Assembly (NCBI RefSeq): GCF_007954425.1 | Contig: NZ_CP042345.1 | Location: 310,001 to 374,000, forward strand | Direction: 5' to 3' | DNA: 64,000 bases | Source of the DNA: Novosphingobium ginsenosidimutans | GTDB taxonomy: Bacteria; Pseudomonadota; Alphaproteobacteria; Sphingomonadales; Sphingomonadaceae | Part shown: positions 46,501-54,723 of the stretch, piece after piece | Layout of the letters: every line of letters starts with the position of its first letter | How positions within the stretch are numbered: the first letter of the stretch is position 1 | Notes under the pieces: generated by a model | What the model was told of the DNA's origin: nothing | Databases searched by the model: none | The model's input: the letters and a program-made list of their open reading frames with translations, nothing else | Position numbers and translations under genes: made by a program

Positions 46501-46735
46501 GACCACCCTGGACCCGCAGAACCTCGATCAGTTCCCGCAGGTCTATTACCCGGGTGTGATCTACCACAATGCCCGCGTGAACTTTGAAACCGCCGACAAG
46601 AAGTACAGCTTCTACATGGGCGTCGACAACTTCACCGACCGCAAGCCGCCGCTCGGCCTGCTGGGCACTGCCGGTGGTGACCCGTACGAAACCTTCGGCC
46701 GGTTCTTCTACGCCGGTTTCCGCGCCAACTTCTAA
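43502..46735 (+). CDS. TonB-dependent outer-membrane receptor
   Basis: A 1077-residue receptor with a signal peptide (IAVAMLGVASVATPAFAQ). The TonB-box-like segment QIVVTGSRIARP (about residue 62) is followed by the plug (VSLGDALNDLPSLRSTFSAG; LDLRGLGTPRTLVLVNGKRH; VERVDIVTGGNSAVYGSDAVAGVVNFVLKR in outline) and a beta-barrel ending in FYAGFRANF with the terminal Phe needed for Bam assembly. Several paired Cys occur in extracellular loops. The long form is typical of sphingomonad receptors for complex organic substrates. Substrate unknown; divergence from an acyl-CoA catabolic operon suggests uptake of a related compound (inference). Confidence 0.96.
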   Translation: MKFFSKSALYRATSLESAAIAVAMLGVASVATPAFAQDAAPQASQTAECADENANGVCDSEEGGQIVVTGSRIARPTLSSPVPLTSVSVGELTETGDVSLGDALNDLPSLRSTFSAGNSSRFIGTAGLNILDLRGLGTPRTLVLVNGKRHITASPGDYLVDVNTIPVDLLERVDIVTGGNSAVYGSDAVAGVVNFVLKRNYEGLAFRGQGAISSRGDRGNYFVSGTWGKNFADGRGNIAIAAEYAKAEPLFFYQRDDITGALTGRCQFQVVEPTGGEPGGTDGIYDNAFVCGVRNAAISDAGTIGALDPSTSPTRRYLRFANDGTLYADTPTLSYAPVGSGNQIGGNGSTLRNTGVMAAGTQRFAFNLLAHYDISDAFRPYVEAKYVHVDAFGEGQPSFFQGSIPGFFGGGAELSCSNGFLSAQNLTQLQATGRCLSPTGVFTMSRFNVDFGGRSEDHNRKTFRIVGGIEGTFNDDWNYEVSVNYGRFEADVAAKNNLLLFDLAGNDDGFLLATQAVVAPAGFSGSNFATNSSGQRVICAINATTNVRPDCVPVNLFGFGKSSQAALDFIHSDGIRTERAESLNFLASVSGDSSQLFELPGGPIGFVLGGEYREDTASSVWDDFTASGSTFLNALAPFTPPKVTVKEAFGELDVPLLKDMPFAKELSVRGAARVSDYNTRAGTVWAWNVDGIWAPIEDIRFRAAYAVSVRAPTQSDLFAAGSQNFAFIADPCDSNNITGNPNRAANCAAAGVPTVHNAASAAACATTAFNGAVGSPWRNCTALTSSTPFLSGGNPTLNSEKGKSLTLGVVIEPRFIPGLNLTIDYYRIKVENVISALGAQQIVNLCYDTAGGISNPYCATVNRNASTGLFVDPAVIAGGINFAALKADGIDIDLSYRKTFDNGHRLSLRGIATRVLKRENFTNPLFPQEPNRIKDELGDPSWAANFNINYDFGPVDVSYNLRYIGKQTIGTWEAQNPYQGICPTSGSTGYTGRTCTPNTLTTLDPQNLDQFPQVYYPGVIYHNARVNFETADKKYSFYMGVDNFTDRKPPLGLLGTAGGDPYETFGRFFYAGFRANF

Positions 46736-46760
46736 GGCACGGGCCGCAAGGCAAAAGATC

Positions 46761-46795
46761 GGGGGCCGGAACGCAAGTTCCGGCCCCCTTTCTTT
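46761..46795 (+). terminator. Rho-independent terminator after TonB receptor gene
   Basis: A perfect 12-bp stem (GGGGGCCGGAAC with GTTCCGGCCCCC), GCAA loop and TTTCTTTG tail lie 25 bases after the stop codon. It also separates the gene from convergent clpB. Confidence 0.9.
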
Positions 46796-46814
46796 GTGTC
46801 CGTGGCTGGCTGTA

Positions 46815-49391
46815 TCAGACCGTGATCGTCAGCGCGCCATCGCCCTCGTCGATCTTGACCGTGCTGCCATCGGGGATCTCCCCGCCCAGCAGCTTCTCGG
46901 CCAGCGGGTCCTGCAGATAGCGCTGCACCGCCCGCTTCAACGGCCGCGCGCCATAGACCGGATCGTAACCGACCCGGCCCAGCCAGCGCTTGGCGGCGTC
47001 GGTCAGCTCGAGCACGATCTTGCGGTCCTTCAGCAGCTTGGCCACCCGGCCAACCTGGATCTCGACGATCGGCGCCATGTGCTCCACGCCCAGGCGGTGG
47101 AACAGGATGATCTCGTCCAGCCGGTTGAGGAACTCGGGGCGGAAATGCCCGCGCACGACTTCCATCACTTGCGGCTCGACGCTTTCAACGTCCTGCCCGT
47201 CTTCCAGGTTCGCCAGATACTGGCTGCCCAGGTTGCTGGTCAGGATGATCAGCGTGTTGGTGAAATCGACCTGGCGGCCCTGCCCATCGGTCAGGCGGCC
47301 ATCGTCGAGCACCTGCAGCAGGACGTTGAACACGTCGCTGTGGGCCTTCTCAACCTCGTCGAACAGCACGACCTGGTAGGGCCGGCGCCGCACCGCTTCG
47401 GTCAGCACGCCGCCTTCCTCATAGCCGACATAGCCCGGAGGCGCGCCGATCAGGCGGGCGACCGAATGCTTCTCCATGAACTCCGACATGTCGATGCGGA
47501 CCATTGCGGTATCGTCATCGAACAGAAACCCGGCGAGTGCCTTGGTCAGCTCGGTCTTGCCGACGCCCGTGGGGCCCAGGAACAGGAACGAGCCCAAGGG
47601 CCGGTTCGGGTCCTGCAGCCCGGCGCGGGCACGCCGCACCGCCTTTGACACGGCGACCACCGCATCCTGCTGGCCGATCACGCGCTGACCGATTGCCTCT
47701 TCCATCTTGAGCAGCTTTTCGCGCTCGCCTTCCATCATCCGGTCGACCGGGATCCCGGTCCAGCGGCTGACCACGGCGGCGATGTCGTCAGCGGTCACCT
47801 CTTCGCGCAGCAATGCGTTTTCCGAAGCGCCCTGCGCATCGGCCAGCTGCTTTTCGAGCTCGGGGATGCGGCCGTACGAAAGCTCACCCGCCTTCGCGAG
47901 GTCACCATTGCGCTGGGCCTGCTCCAACTCGAGCCGGGCGTGATCTAGTTGCTCCTTGATCTTGCCTTCAGCAGCGATCTTGTCGCGCTCGTTCTGCCAG
48001 CGCGTGGTCAGCTCGGCGGACTGCTGCTCAAGGTTGGCCAGCTCTTCCTTCAGTGCCGCAAGACGATCCTTCGAAGGCTGGTCGCTCTCCTTGGCGAGCG
48101 CCAGTTCCTCGATCTTCAGCTGGATGATCCGCCGGTCGAGCACTTCGATTTCCTCGGGCTTGCTCTCCACTTCCATGCGGATGCGGGAAGCCGCCTCGTC
48201 CATCAGGTCGATTGCCTTGTCGGGCAGGAAGCGGTCGGCAATGTAGCGGTTGGATAGCGTTGCCGCGGCGACGATCGCATTGTCAGCGATCCGCACGCCG
48301 TGGTGCAGCTCATACTTTTCTTTGAGACCGCGCAGGATCGAAATCGTGTCCTCGACCGTTGGTTCGCCCACAAAGACCGGCTGGAAGCGCCGCTGCAGCG
48401 CAGGGTCCTTCTCAACGTACTTCTGATACTCGTCGAGCGTGGTCGCGCCGATGCAGTGCAGTTCGCCGCGGGCCAGCGCGGGCTTGAGCAGGTTGGAGGC
48501 GTCCATCGCCCCCTCGCCCTTGCCCGCCCCGATCAGGGTGTGCATCTCGTCGATGAACAGGATGATCTCGCCTTCGGCGCCCTTGACCTCGTCAAGCACA
48601 GCTTTGAGACGTTCTTCGAACTCGCCACGGTATTTGGCGCCCGCGATCAGGCTGCCCATGTCGAGCGACATCAGTCGGCGATCCTTGAGGCTGTCGGGCA
48701 CGTCGCCATTGGCGATGCGCAAGGCAAGGCCCTCGGCAATCGCAGTCTTGCCGACTCCAGGCTCGCCGATCAGCGCGGGATTGTTCTTGGTCCGCCGGGC
48801 CAGAATCTGGATCGTGCGCCGAATTTCCTCGTCGCGGCCAATCACGGGATCGAGCTTACCGTCGCGCGCGGCCTGGGTCAGGTCGCGGGCATACTTCTTC
48901 ATCGCGTCATAGGCGTTCTCGGCACTGGCGTTGTCAGCAGTGCGCCCGCCAGTGAGCTCCTGAATCGCAACCTCCAGCTTCTGTGCATCAACGCCGGCCG
49001 CCTTCAGCGCCTGCCCAGCCGGATTGGTCGTACCCAGCGCGAGCGCCTGGAGCATCCGTTGGACCGAGACGAAGCTGTCCCCGGCCTTGCTCGAAAGCTG
49101 TTCGGCGGCGTCAAGCAGGCGGACGGAATCATTTTCCAGCCCCGGTGCCGCTTGCGCGCCGCTGCCCGAAACGGCCGGGATCTTGCCCAGCGCTTCGTCC
49201 ACCTTGGCCTGGGCTATGCCGACATTGCCGCCCGCGCGCTGGATCAGACCGGCAGCCATGCCTTCGTTGTCTTCGAGCAGCGCCTTCAGGATGTGTTCCG
49301 GCGTGATCCGCTGATGGTTTAGCCGGATCGCCACGGTCTGCGCGGACTGCAGGAAGCCTTTGGCGCGGTCGGTAAATTTTTCGAGGTTCAT
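46815..49391 (-). CDS. clpB: ATP-dependent disaggregase ClpB
   Basis: An 858-residue Hsp100 chaperone that rescues aggregated proteins with DnaK. It has the Clp N-domain ([18 protein letters not shown]), NBD1 with Walker A GEPGVGKT, the long M-domain coiled coil (about 400-525, rich in Glu/Lys/Leu), and NBD2 with [10 protein letters not shown]. The absence of a ClpP-binding IGF loop and presence of the M-domain distinguish it from ClpA/ClpC. The ATG at 49391 has AGGAGGG upstream; a longer in-frame start adds eight residues that include this ribosome binding site. The leader has a striking dyad. Confidence 0.97.
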   Translation of the reverse strand: MNLEKFTDRAKGFLQSAQTVAIRLNHQRITPEHILKALLEDNEGMAAGLIQRAGGNVGIAQAKVDEALGKIPAVSGSGAQAAPGLENDSVRLLDAAEQLSSKAGDSFVSVQRMLQALALGTTNPAGQALKAAGVDAQKLEVAIQELTGGRTADNASAENAYDAMKKYARDLTQAARDGKLDPVIGRDEEIRRTIQILARRTKNNPALIGEPGVGKTAIAEGLALRIANGDVPDSLKDRRLMSLDMGSLIAGAKYRGEFEERLKAVLDEVKGAEGEIILFIDEMHTLIGAGKGEGAMDASNLLKPALARGELHCIGATTLDEYQKYVEKDPALQRRFQPVFVGEPTVEDTISILRGLKEKYELHHGVRIADNAIVAAATLSNRYIADRFLPDKAIDLMDEAASRIRMEVESKPEEIEVLDRRIIQLKIEELALAKESDQPSKDRLAALKEELANLEQQSAELTTRWQNERDKIAAEGKIKEQLDHARLELEQAQRNGDLAKAGELSYGRIPELEKQLADAQGASENALLREEVTADDIAAVVSRWTGIPVDRMMEGEREKLLKMEEAIGQRVIGQQDAVVAVSKAVRRARAGLQDPNRPLGSFLFLGPTGVGKTELTKALAGFLFDDDTAMVRIDMSEFMEKHSVARLIGAPPGYVGYEEGGVLTEAVRRRPYQVVLFDEVEKAHSDVFNVLLQVLDDGRLTDGQGRQVDFTNTLIILTSNLGSQYLANLEDGQDVESVEPQVMEVVRGHFRPEFLNRLDEIILFHRLGVEHMAPIVEIQVGRVAKLLKDRKIVLELTDAAKRWLGRVGYDPVYGARPLKRAVQRYLQDPLAEKLLGGEIPDGSTVKIDEGDGALTITV

Positions 49392-49395
49392 CGGT

Positions 49396-49456
49396 GTATC
49401 ACCCTCCTGTGACACCGAAAGTAGTGTTGCTTATCGGCAACACAAGAGGGTGATAC
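49396..49456 (-). promoter_or_regulatory. clpB: Structured leader/dyad over the clpB ribosome binding site
   Basis: An 11-base perfect inverted repeat, GTATCACCCTC at 49396-49406 and GAGGGTGATAC at 49446-49456, brackets an inner hairpin (GTGTTGC at 49424-49430, GCAACAC at 49437-49443). In the clpB mRNA the arm nearest the start codon contains the GGAGGG ribosome binding site, so folding would hide it. This fits an RNA thermometer-like switch if transcription starts upstream of 49456. It may instead be a DNA operator or part of the RpoH promoter (CTTG lies inside). Confidence 0.5.
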
Positions 49457-49470
49457 GAGAAAAGATCAGG

Positions 49471-51036
49471 TTACGGCTTCCAGGTCCGCGCCAGTTCATC
49501 GAGCAGCCGCACGCCAAAGCCGGTCGCCCCCTTGGGGGACAAGGGTTTGGCTGTATCGCTCATTTCATTGCCGGCAATATCAATGTGAGCCCAGGGCGTG
49601 GCCGGATCGACAAAATAGCCGATAAAGTGCGCACCGTGGCCGGCACCGGGCGGCACACCCTCGGTGCCGTGCTTGATATCGGCCACATCGGACTTGAGAT
49701 CCTCGGCGTAGTTGGGGTGCAGCGGCAGACGCCAGACGGCCTCGCCCGTCGTCTCGCCCGCCGCCTGGACCGCAGCAACCAGTCCGTCGTGACGGCCGAA
49801 CAGCCCGGCATACTCATCGCCCAGCGCCGTGACCTTGGCCCCGGTCAGGGTCGCGACATCGACAATGGCGGCGGGCTTGCGGGTGGCCGCCACATACTCG
49901 ATCCCATCGACCAGAACCATCCGGCCCTCCGCATCGGTGCTGAAGATCTCGGCGGTCTTGCCGCTCATCGTGCGGACGACATCGCCGGGCCGCTGCGCGT
50001 TTCCGTCCGGCATATTCTCAGCCAACGCGGCGACCGCAACAACGTGAACCGGTGCCTTGCTCTTGGCGAGGCTCAGCGCAGCGCCTACCACGGCGCCCGC
50101 GCCCGACATGTCAGCCTTCATCCGCCACATGCCCGCACCCGGCTTGATCGAAACGCCACCGCTGTCAAAGGTGATGCCCTTGCCGACCATCGCCAGCGGG
50201 GCGGCATCGCTGCCCTTGTAGGTCACCAGCAGCAGCCGCGAACCGCGCGGGCTGCCCTGCCCGACGCCCAGGATTGAGCCCATGTTGAGCTTGCGCATCG
50301 CAGCCTCGTCCAACACTTCGATCGAAACGCCGGGAACCCCGGCAAAGGCTTCACGCGTGCGGGCAATGAAACTGTCTGGGTAGATCGTCGAAGCCGGCTC
50401 GTTCGACAGGTCGCGGCTGAACCGCACAGCTTCGGCGGTCGCGGCGTGGCGGCCGCTCCAGGCAGCCTGAGCCGTCGCCGTGTCGCTGCCGAGGATCGTT
50501 ACGGCTGCGGTCGAAGGAGCCGCGCCGGTCGTGGTTTTGTAGCGGTCAAAGCGGTACTGCCCCAGCGCATAGCCTAAGGCCGCATCGGCCATCAGCGCGC
50601 CGCTACCGGCCCCAGCGATGGCGATAGGGGCCTTCTCGCTACGCAGTTCCTGCGCGGCCTTCCCAGCGGCCTCCATTACCGCCTTGCTGCCGCCGTCCTT
50701 GCCGAGACCCATCATCAGAATGCGCGGACGCGCGCCGATTCCGCGCAGAGAGAGGGCTTCATTGGCCTTGGCCGCAAAGCCGCCAGCGGCCAGCGCGGCC
50801 TCGACCGCCCTGCGCTCGTCTGCCGAAAGCGGCGCATCGGCGGGGATCGCCTTGTCAGCGGTCAGGACGACCAGAGCCGCATCCGCGGGCGCAGCAGCGG
50901 CAAAGCCGATCGGGCGTTCGGCGCTGTTCTTCGCGGTCGAAGCGGGAACGCCCGAACCTATCACGGTCTGAGCCTGGGCCGGAGCGGTAGGCAAAACGAA
51001 GGCAGCAAGGCAGGTAGCGGCCAGGAAGAGGCGCAT
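49471..51036 (-). CDS. Periplasmic M17 leucyl aminopeptidase
   Basis: A 521-residue exported aminopeptidase. It has a signal peptide (MRLFLAATCLAAFVLPTAPAQAQ), the M17 N-domain (about 25-180, including YALGQYRFDRYKTTT), and the catalytic domain with VGKGITFDSGGVSIKPGAGMW and FSTDAEGRMVLVDG. The start at 51036 is preceded by GGGAG and gives the signal peptide directly; the frame extends 30 codons upstream without function. It lies just upstream of clpB on the same strand, 79 bases apart. Confidence 0.93.
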   Translation of the reverse strand: MRLFLAATCLAAFVLPTAPAQAQTVIGSGVPASTAKNSAERPIGFAAAAPADAALVVLTADKAIPADAPLSADERRAVEAALAAGGFAAKANEALSLRGIGARPRILMMGLGKDGGSKAVMEAAGKAAQELRSEKAPIAIAGAGSGALMADAALGYALGQYRFDRYKTTTGAAPSTAAVTILGSDTATAQAAWSGRHAATAEAVRFSRDLSNEPASTIYPDSFIARTREAFAGVPGVSIEVLDEAAMRKLNMGSILGVGQGSPRGSRLLLVTYKGSDAAPLAMVGKGITFDSGGVSIKPGAGMWRMKADMSGAGAVVGAALSLAKSKAPVHVVAVAALAENMPDGNAQRPGDVVRTMSGKTAEIFSTDAEGRMVLVDGIEYVAATRKPAAIVDVATLTGAKVTALGDEYAGLFGRHDGLVAAVQAAGETTGEAVWRLPLHPNYAEDLKSDVADIKHGTEGVPPGAGHGAHFIGYFVDPATPWAHIDIAGNEMSDTAKPLSPKGATGFGVRLLDELARTWKP

Positions 51037-51150
51037 GGTGATTTTCTCCCAAGACAAGCCCCCCAGCCCGTTGCCGCGCAATTGACCATCTTTGCCGAGC
51101 ATTTCAAGGTGGGCCACAGCAGCCAAAACGAAAATCTGAAGGGGAGAATC

Positions 51151-53343
51151 ATGGGTTGGATGGGCAAGGGGCTTGGCGGCCTGATCGTTGTGACAGCGAT
51201 TGCCGCCGTTACGCTCGCTTCATGGGAACCCTATCTTGCCGAGCAACCTGGCCCCCCGCCCCCGCGGCGCGACTATCGCGCCGAGGTGCTCCGCGACGAA
51301 TGGGGCGTACCGCACATCATCGGCAAGACCGACGCCGATGTCGCCTTCGGCACGGCCTGGGCCCATGCCGAGGACGATTTCAAGACGCTGCAGGAAGTCG
51401 TGGCCATGACCCGCGGCCGCTATGGCGCGATCGCCGGGATGGACGGGGCGGGTGTCGACTTCGCCTATCACTTCGTGGGCGCGCGCGATGCGGCTAATCG
51501 CGACTATGATCAGCTGCCGGCCGATGTCCGCGCCGTGCTGGAAGCCTATGCCGCGGGCCTCAACCGCTATGCTGCCCAGCACCGCAGCGAGATCCGCCTG
51601 ACGCGGCTATTCCCGGTCAACGGCAAGGATATCGCCACCGGCTTCGCCTTGCGACTGCCCTTTTTCTTTGGGCTGGACCGGGTGCTGAGGCCGCTGAGCG
51701 AGGGGACAGAATTCCGTCCGGAGCACGGCCCGCGGCTGGATGGCAAGCCGGCACCGCTGTTCGGTGAGGGCGGCGGCGATCAGCTTGTCACCTCGCGGCC
51801 GATGCCCTTGCCGATTGGCGAGACGGTTGAGAACGCCGGATCCAACGCCTTTGCCATCGCTCCCAAACGCTCTGGCGATGGGGTAACCCGTCTGTTTTCC
51901 AACAGCCATCAGCCCTGGCGCGGTGGGGTCGCCTGGTACGAGCTGCGCATTTCGAGCCAGCAGGGCTGGAACTTTGCCGGGGCAACCTTCCCCGGCTCAC
52001 CCTTCCCGTTCATGGGCCACAATGCCAACCTGGGCTGGACCAACACGGTCAACCGGCCCGACCTGATCGACATCTACCGGCTGGAGCTCGACAAGATCGG
52101 CACCCGCTATCGCCTTGATGGCAAATGGCAGAAACTAGCGGGCAAGCGCGTGTGGTTGCCGGTGCGGTTCGGCCCCTTCGTATTGCCGATACCGCGCACC
52201 GTCTGGCGCACCGCCCACGGCCCGGCGCTGATAAATGCGCGCGGAGCCTTTGCGGTGCGCTATGCCGGAATGGGCCGGATCGACAGCGTGACGCAGTATT
52301 ACCGCATCACCAAAGCCCAGGACTTTGGGCAATGGCAGGCAGCGATGGCCATGCAGGCCGTGCCCGCCACCAATTTCATCTACGCAGACAAGGCCGGCAA
52401 TATCGCCTATTGGTACAATGCCGCCCTGCCCGACCGGAAGGCGGGCCCCAACTGGCGCAGCGTGGTGCCGGGCGATCGCTCCGACCTGATCTGGCAAGGC
52501 CCGATCGCCTGGCGCCTGGTGCCCAAGGTGGTCAATCCGGCTTCCGGCTATGTCTTTAATTCAAACAACACGCCGTTCCTGGCTGCGGGTCCGGGCAGCG
52601 AACTGGATCCGGCCAAGGTTCCGGCGATCTGGGGGGTCGAAACCGATCTGACCAATCGCACCCTGCGCGCCGCCAAGTTGCTGGCCGAAACACCCCGGAT
52701 CGGCCGAGAGGAACTGCTGCGGATCAAGTTCGACACCGGATATGAACGCGCCGGCTATGTGGCCTGGATGCTCGACGGGATCGCGAAGCTGAAGCTGTCA
52801 GGTGAGCTAGCCGCGGCCCAGCGCCTGCTCGCCGGGTGGGACATGACCGCCGATGGGCGCGGCAATGGCGCCGATGCCCTGGCGGTCATGGTGCTCGAAC
52901 CGGCAATGAAGGCCAGCTACGGCCTGAAAAGCCCCCCGGACCCAGGGTCCGTGCTGGCAGAAAGCGTCGCGCACCTGAAGCAGCACTTCGGCCGGATCGA
53001 CCCGCCGCTAGGTGAGGTGCTGCGCATTCGCCAGGGCAAGGTCGACCTGCCGATGGACGGCGGCGGCGATACCCTGCGCGCCGCGACCGACTGGGATGTC
53101 GATCCCGACGGCAGGCTTTCGGTCAAACACGGTGACAGCTTTGTCATGCTGATCGAATGGGACAAGGCCGGCCAGGTCCGCTCGGAGTCGATCCAGCCCT
53201 ATGGCGCAGCAACCACCCGCCCGAACAGCCCGCACTATGCCGACCAGGCACCGCTGTTCGCCGCCAAGCGGTTCAAGCCGGTCTACTTCGATCGTCCCAG
53301 CATCCTCGCCCATGCCCGCAGCCGCGAGGTGGTGACCAACTGA
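51151..53343 (+). CDS. Penicillin acylase family (S45 Ntn) hydrolase
   Basis: A 730-residue precursor of an Ntn-hydrolase. It has an N-terminal signal/anchor (GLGGLIVVTAIAAVTLASW), an alpha-chain starting with AEVLRDEWGVPHIIGKTDADVAFGTAWAHAEDDF, and autoprocessing before Ser231 (NAG|SNAFAIAPKRS), the predicted catalytic N-terminal Ser of the beta chain. Beta-chain features: NSHQPW, GSPFPFMGHNANLGWTNT with its Asn, and NPASGYVFNSNNTP. Members cleave penicillins, cephalosporin side chains or acyl-homoserine lactones. The start at 51151 follows GGGGAG. Substrate uncertain. Confidence 0.93.
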   Translation: MGWMGKGLGGLIVVTAIAAVTLASWEPYLAEQPGPPPPRRDYRAEVLRDEWGVPHIIGKTDADVAFGTAWAHAEDDFKTLQEVVAMTRGRYGAIAGMDGAGVDFAYHFVGARDAANRDYDQLPADVRAVLEAYAAGLNRYAAQHRSEIRLTRLFPVNGKDIATGFALRLPFFFGLDRVLRPLSEGTEFRPEHGPRLDGKPAPLFGEGGGDQLVTSRPMPLPIGETVENAGSNAFAIAPKRSGDGVTRLFSNSHQPWRGGVAWYELRISSQQGWNFAGATFPGSPFPFMGHNANLGWTNTVNRPDLIDIYRLELDKIGTRYRLDGKWQKLAGKRVWLPVRFGPFVLPIPRTVWRTAHGPALINARGAFAVRYAGMGRIDSVTQYYRITKAQDFGQWQAAMAMQAVPATNFIYADKAGNIAYWYNAALPDRKAGPNWRSVVPGDRSDLIWQGPIAWRLVPKVVNPASGYVFNSNNTPFLAAGPGSELDPAKVPAIWGVETDLTNRTLRAAKLLAETPRIGREELLRIKFDTGYERAGYVAWMLDGIAKLKLSGELAAAQRLLAGWDMTADGRGNGADALAVMVLEPAMKASYGLKSPPDPGSVLAESVAHLKQHFGRIDPPLGEVLRIRQGKVDLPMDGGGDTLRAATDWDVDPDGRLSVKHGDSFVMLIEWDKAGQVRSESIQPYGAATTRPNSPHYADQAPLFAAKRFKPVYFDRPSILAHARSREVVTN

Positions 53344-53355
53344 AGCCAAACGAAA

Positions 53356-53385
53356 AGGGGCCCGGTTGCCCGGACCCCTTCGCTT
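53356..53385. terminator. Weak hairpin between acylase and S8 protease genes
   Basis: AGGGGCCCGG and CCGGACCCCT pair with one mismatch around TTGC-type loop bases. It lies between convergent stop codons; the poly-T tail is weak, so it may end both transcripts only partly. Confidence 0.5.
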
Positions 53386-53401
53386 GGTTCGAACTGGATG
53401 A

Positions 53402-54523
53402 TCAGCGGGTGCCGATCGTGTCCGCTGGAGCAGCCGGGTCGCCACTGACGGTGCCGCCATTGGCCGGCGTTGCCCGCGCCAGAAGGATGCCGGCCAGGTG
53501 CGGCGTCGCCATCGAAGTGCCGCTGATGGTGTTGTAGCCACCGCTCAGCCAGGTCGACTTGATCGACACGCCCGGTTCCGCATAGTCGATCGGGGGGTTG
53601 CCATAGTTCGAGAAGCTGGCCCAGACATCGCCGTTGGCGAAGGCCGATACTGTGAAGACGTTTGGACCATTCGCACGAGCCGGCGAGTGGTTGTTGGCAT
53701 TATCGGATTCGTTACCTGCCGCGAGCGCGAACTTTACGCCGCCAGCAGCCGCGGCAATCACCGCATCGTCAAGGGCCTGGCTGACGCCGCCGCCCAGGCT
53801 CATGTTGGCAACATCGCCTGCCCGGCCCGCGCTGCCGACATAGTCGACCCCGGCGATGACGCCCGAATTGGTTCCGCTGCCACGACGATTGAGCACGCGG
53901 ACGGCTACCACGGGCGCACCCGGTGCCACGCCGATCACGCCAATCGTATTATTCAGTGCCGCAATCGTGCCGGCAACGTGCGTGCCGTGGCCGTTCTCAT
54001 CCCAGGGCAGCGTCGTGCCGCCGAGGAAGCTGCGGCTGCGCGCCGTATCGACATTGAGATCGGGATGGGTCTGATCGATCCCGGTATCGATCACCCAGGC
54101 GGTGCCAAAGGTGCCAGCAGCCCCGCCATTCACGCGAGCGATGCCCCACGGGGTTTCCTGCGGCGGCTGGGTGCCGCCACCGCCGGGCCGTGCTTCGATC
54201 CGGATCGGCGGGGTCGCCATGAACTGGTCTTGCTCGCAATAGGCAATGTTTGGATTGGCGGCCTTCATGCGTTCGATCGCGGCGGCCGGCATGTTGGCCG
54301 AAAAGCCGCGGATGGTGTTGCGGTAGACATGACCCATCTGCCCACCATGGGCCTGGACGGCACCGCGCGCCTCAGCCTCTGCCTGGCCGCGTCCAACCGC
54401 GCCGGCCTTGAACACGCAAATATAGGCGTTCGGGATCTTCTCTCCCGCCACCTGAGCCTGGGCCGGCACGGCCAGTGCGGCAAACGGCAGTGCGGCAAGC
54501 GCCAATCGGATCGTCTTGGTCAT
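53402..54523 (-). CDS. Secreted subtilisin-family (S8) serine peptidase
   Basis: A 373-residue secreted protease with a signal peptide (LALAALPFAALAVPAQAQ), an I9-type propeptide (about 30-105: NAYICVFKAGAVG to NIAYCEQDQFM), and an S8 domain. The catalytic triad is Asp146 (AWVIDTGIDQTHPDL), His179 (NGHGTHVAGT) and Ser337 (SGTSMATPHLAG); the oxyanion Asn is in ALAAGNES. The arrangement resembles the proteinase K/aqualysin group. The C-terminus ends soon after the domain, without extra repeats. Confidence 0.95.
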   Translation of the reverse strand: MTKTIRLALAALPFAALAVPAQAQVAGEKIPNAYICVFKAGAVGRGQAEAEARGAVQAHGGQMGHVYRNTIRGFSANMPAAAIERMKAANPNIAYCEQDQFMATPPIRIEARPGGGGTQPPQETPWGIARVNGGAAGTFGTAWVIDTGIDQTHPDLNVDTARSRSFLGGTTLPWDENGHGTHVAGTIAALNNTIGVIGVAPGAPVVAVRVLNRRGSGTNSGVIAGVDYVGSAGRAGDVANMSLGGGVSQALDDAVIAAAAGGVKFALAAGNESDNANNHSPARANGPNVFTVSAFANGDVWASFSNYGNPPIDYAEPGVSIKSTWLSGGYNTISGTSMATPHLAGILLARATPANGGTVSGDPAAPADTIGTR

Positions 54524-54590
54524 AATCCCCGTTCTCCCATGAGATTCACATCAGTGCGACCGTCCCCGTAAGAACACGGAGCGATGGCTG

Positions 54591-54617
54591 AGACTAACGC
54601 ACAAACAGCATTAGTCT
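54591..54617. promoter_or_regulatory. Inverted repeat upstream of S8 protease gene
   Basis: AGACTAA and TTAGTCT are perfect arms around 13 bases, about 68 bases before the protease start. Possible operator; no binding protein can be named. Confidence 0.4.
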
Positions 54618-54648
54618 AGTGCCGGAATTTCCCAATTCTACACAGTTT

Positions 54649-54662
54649 AACAAATATTTGTT
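54649..54662. promoter_or_regulatory. AT-rich palindrome upstream of S8 protease gene
   Basis: AACAAATATTTGTT is a perfect 14-base palindrome in an AT-rich segment that is rare in this GC-rich window. It lies between the protease gene and the end of the secretin gene, where the protease promoter is expected. Confidence 0.45.
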
Positions 54663-54723
54663 GTTAGCCAACTACGCCTTGGGAAAGATTGTTTCACCGC
54701 CTCCCACCCAGGCGAAGTGACGC

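Noticed and set aside
44762..46567. Long minus-strand open frame within the TonB receptor gene
   Set aside because: It is a codon-complement shadow of the receptor; no motif or ribosome binding site supports it.
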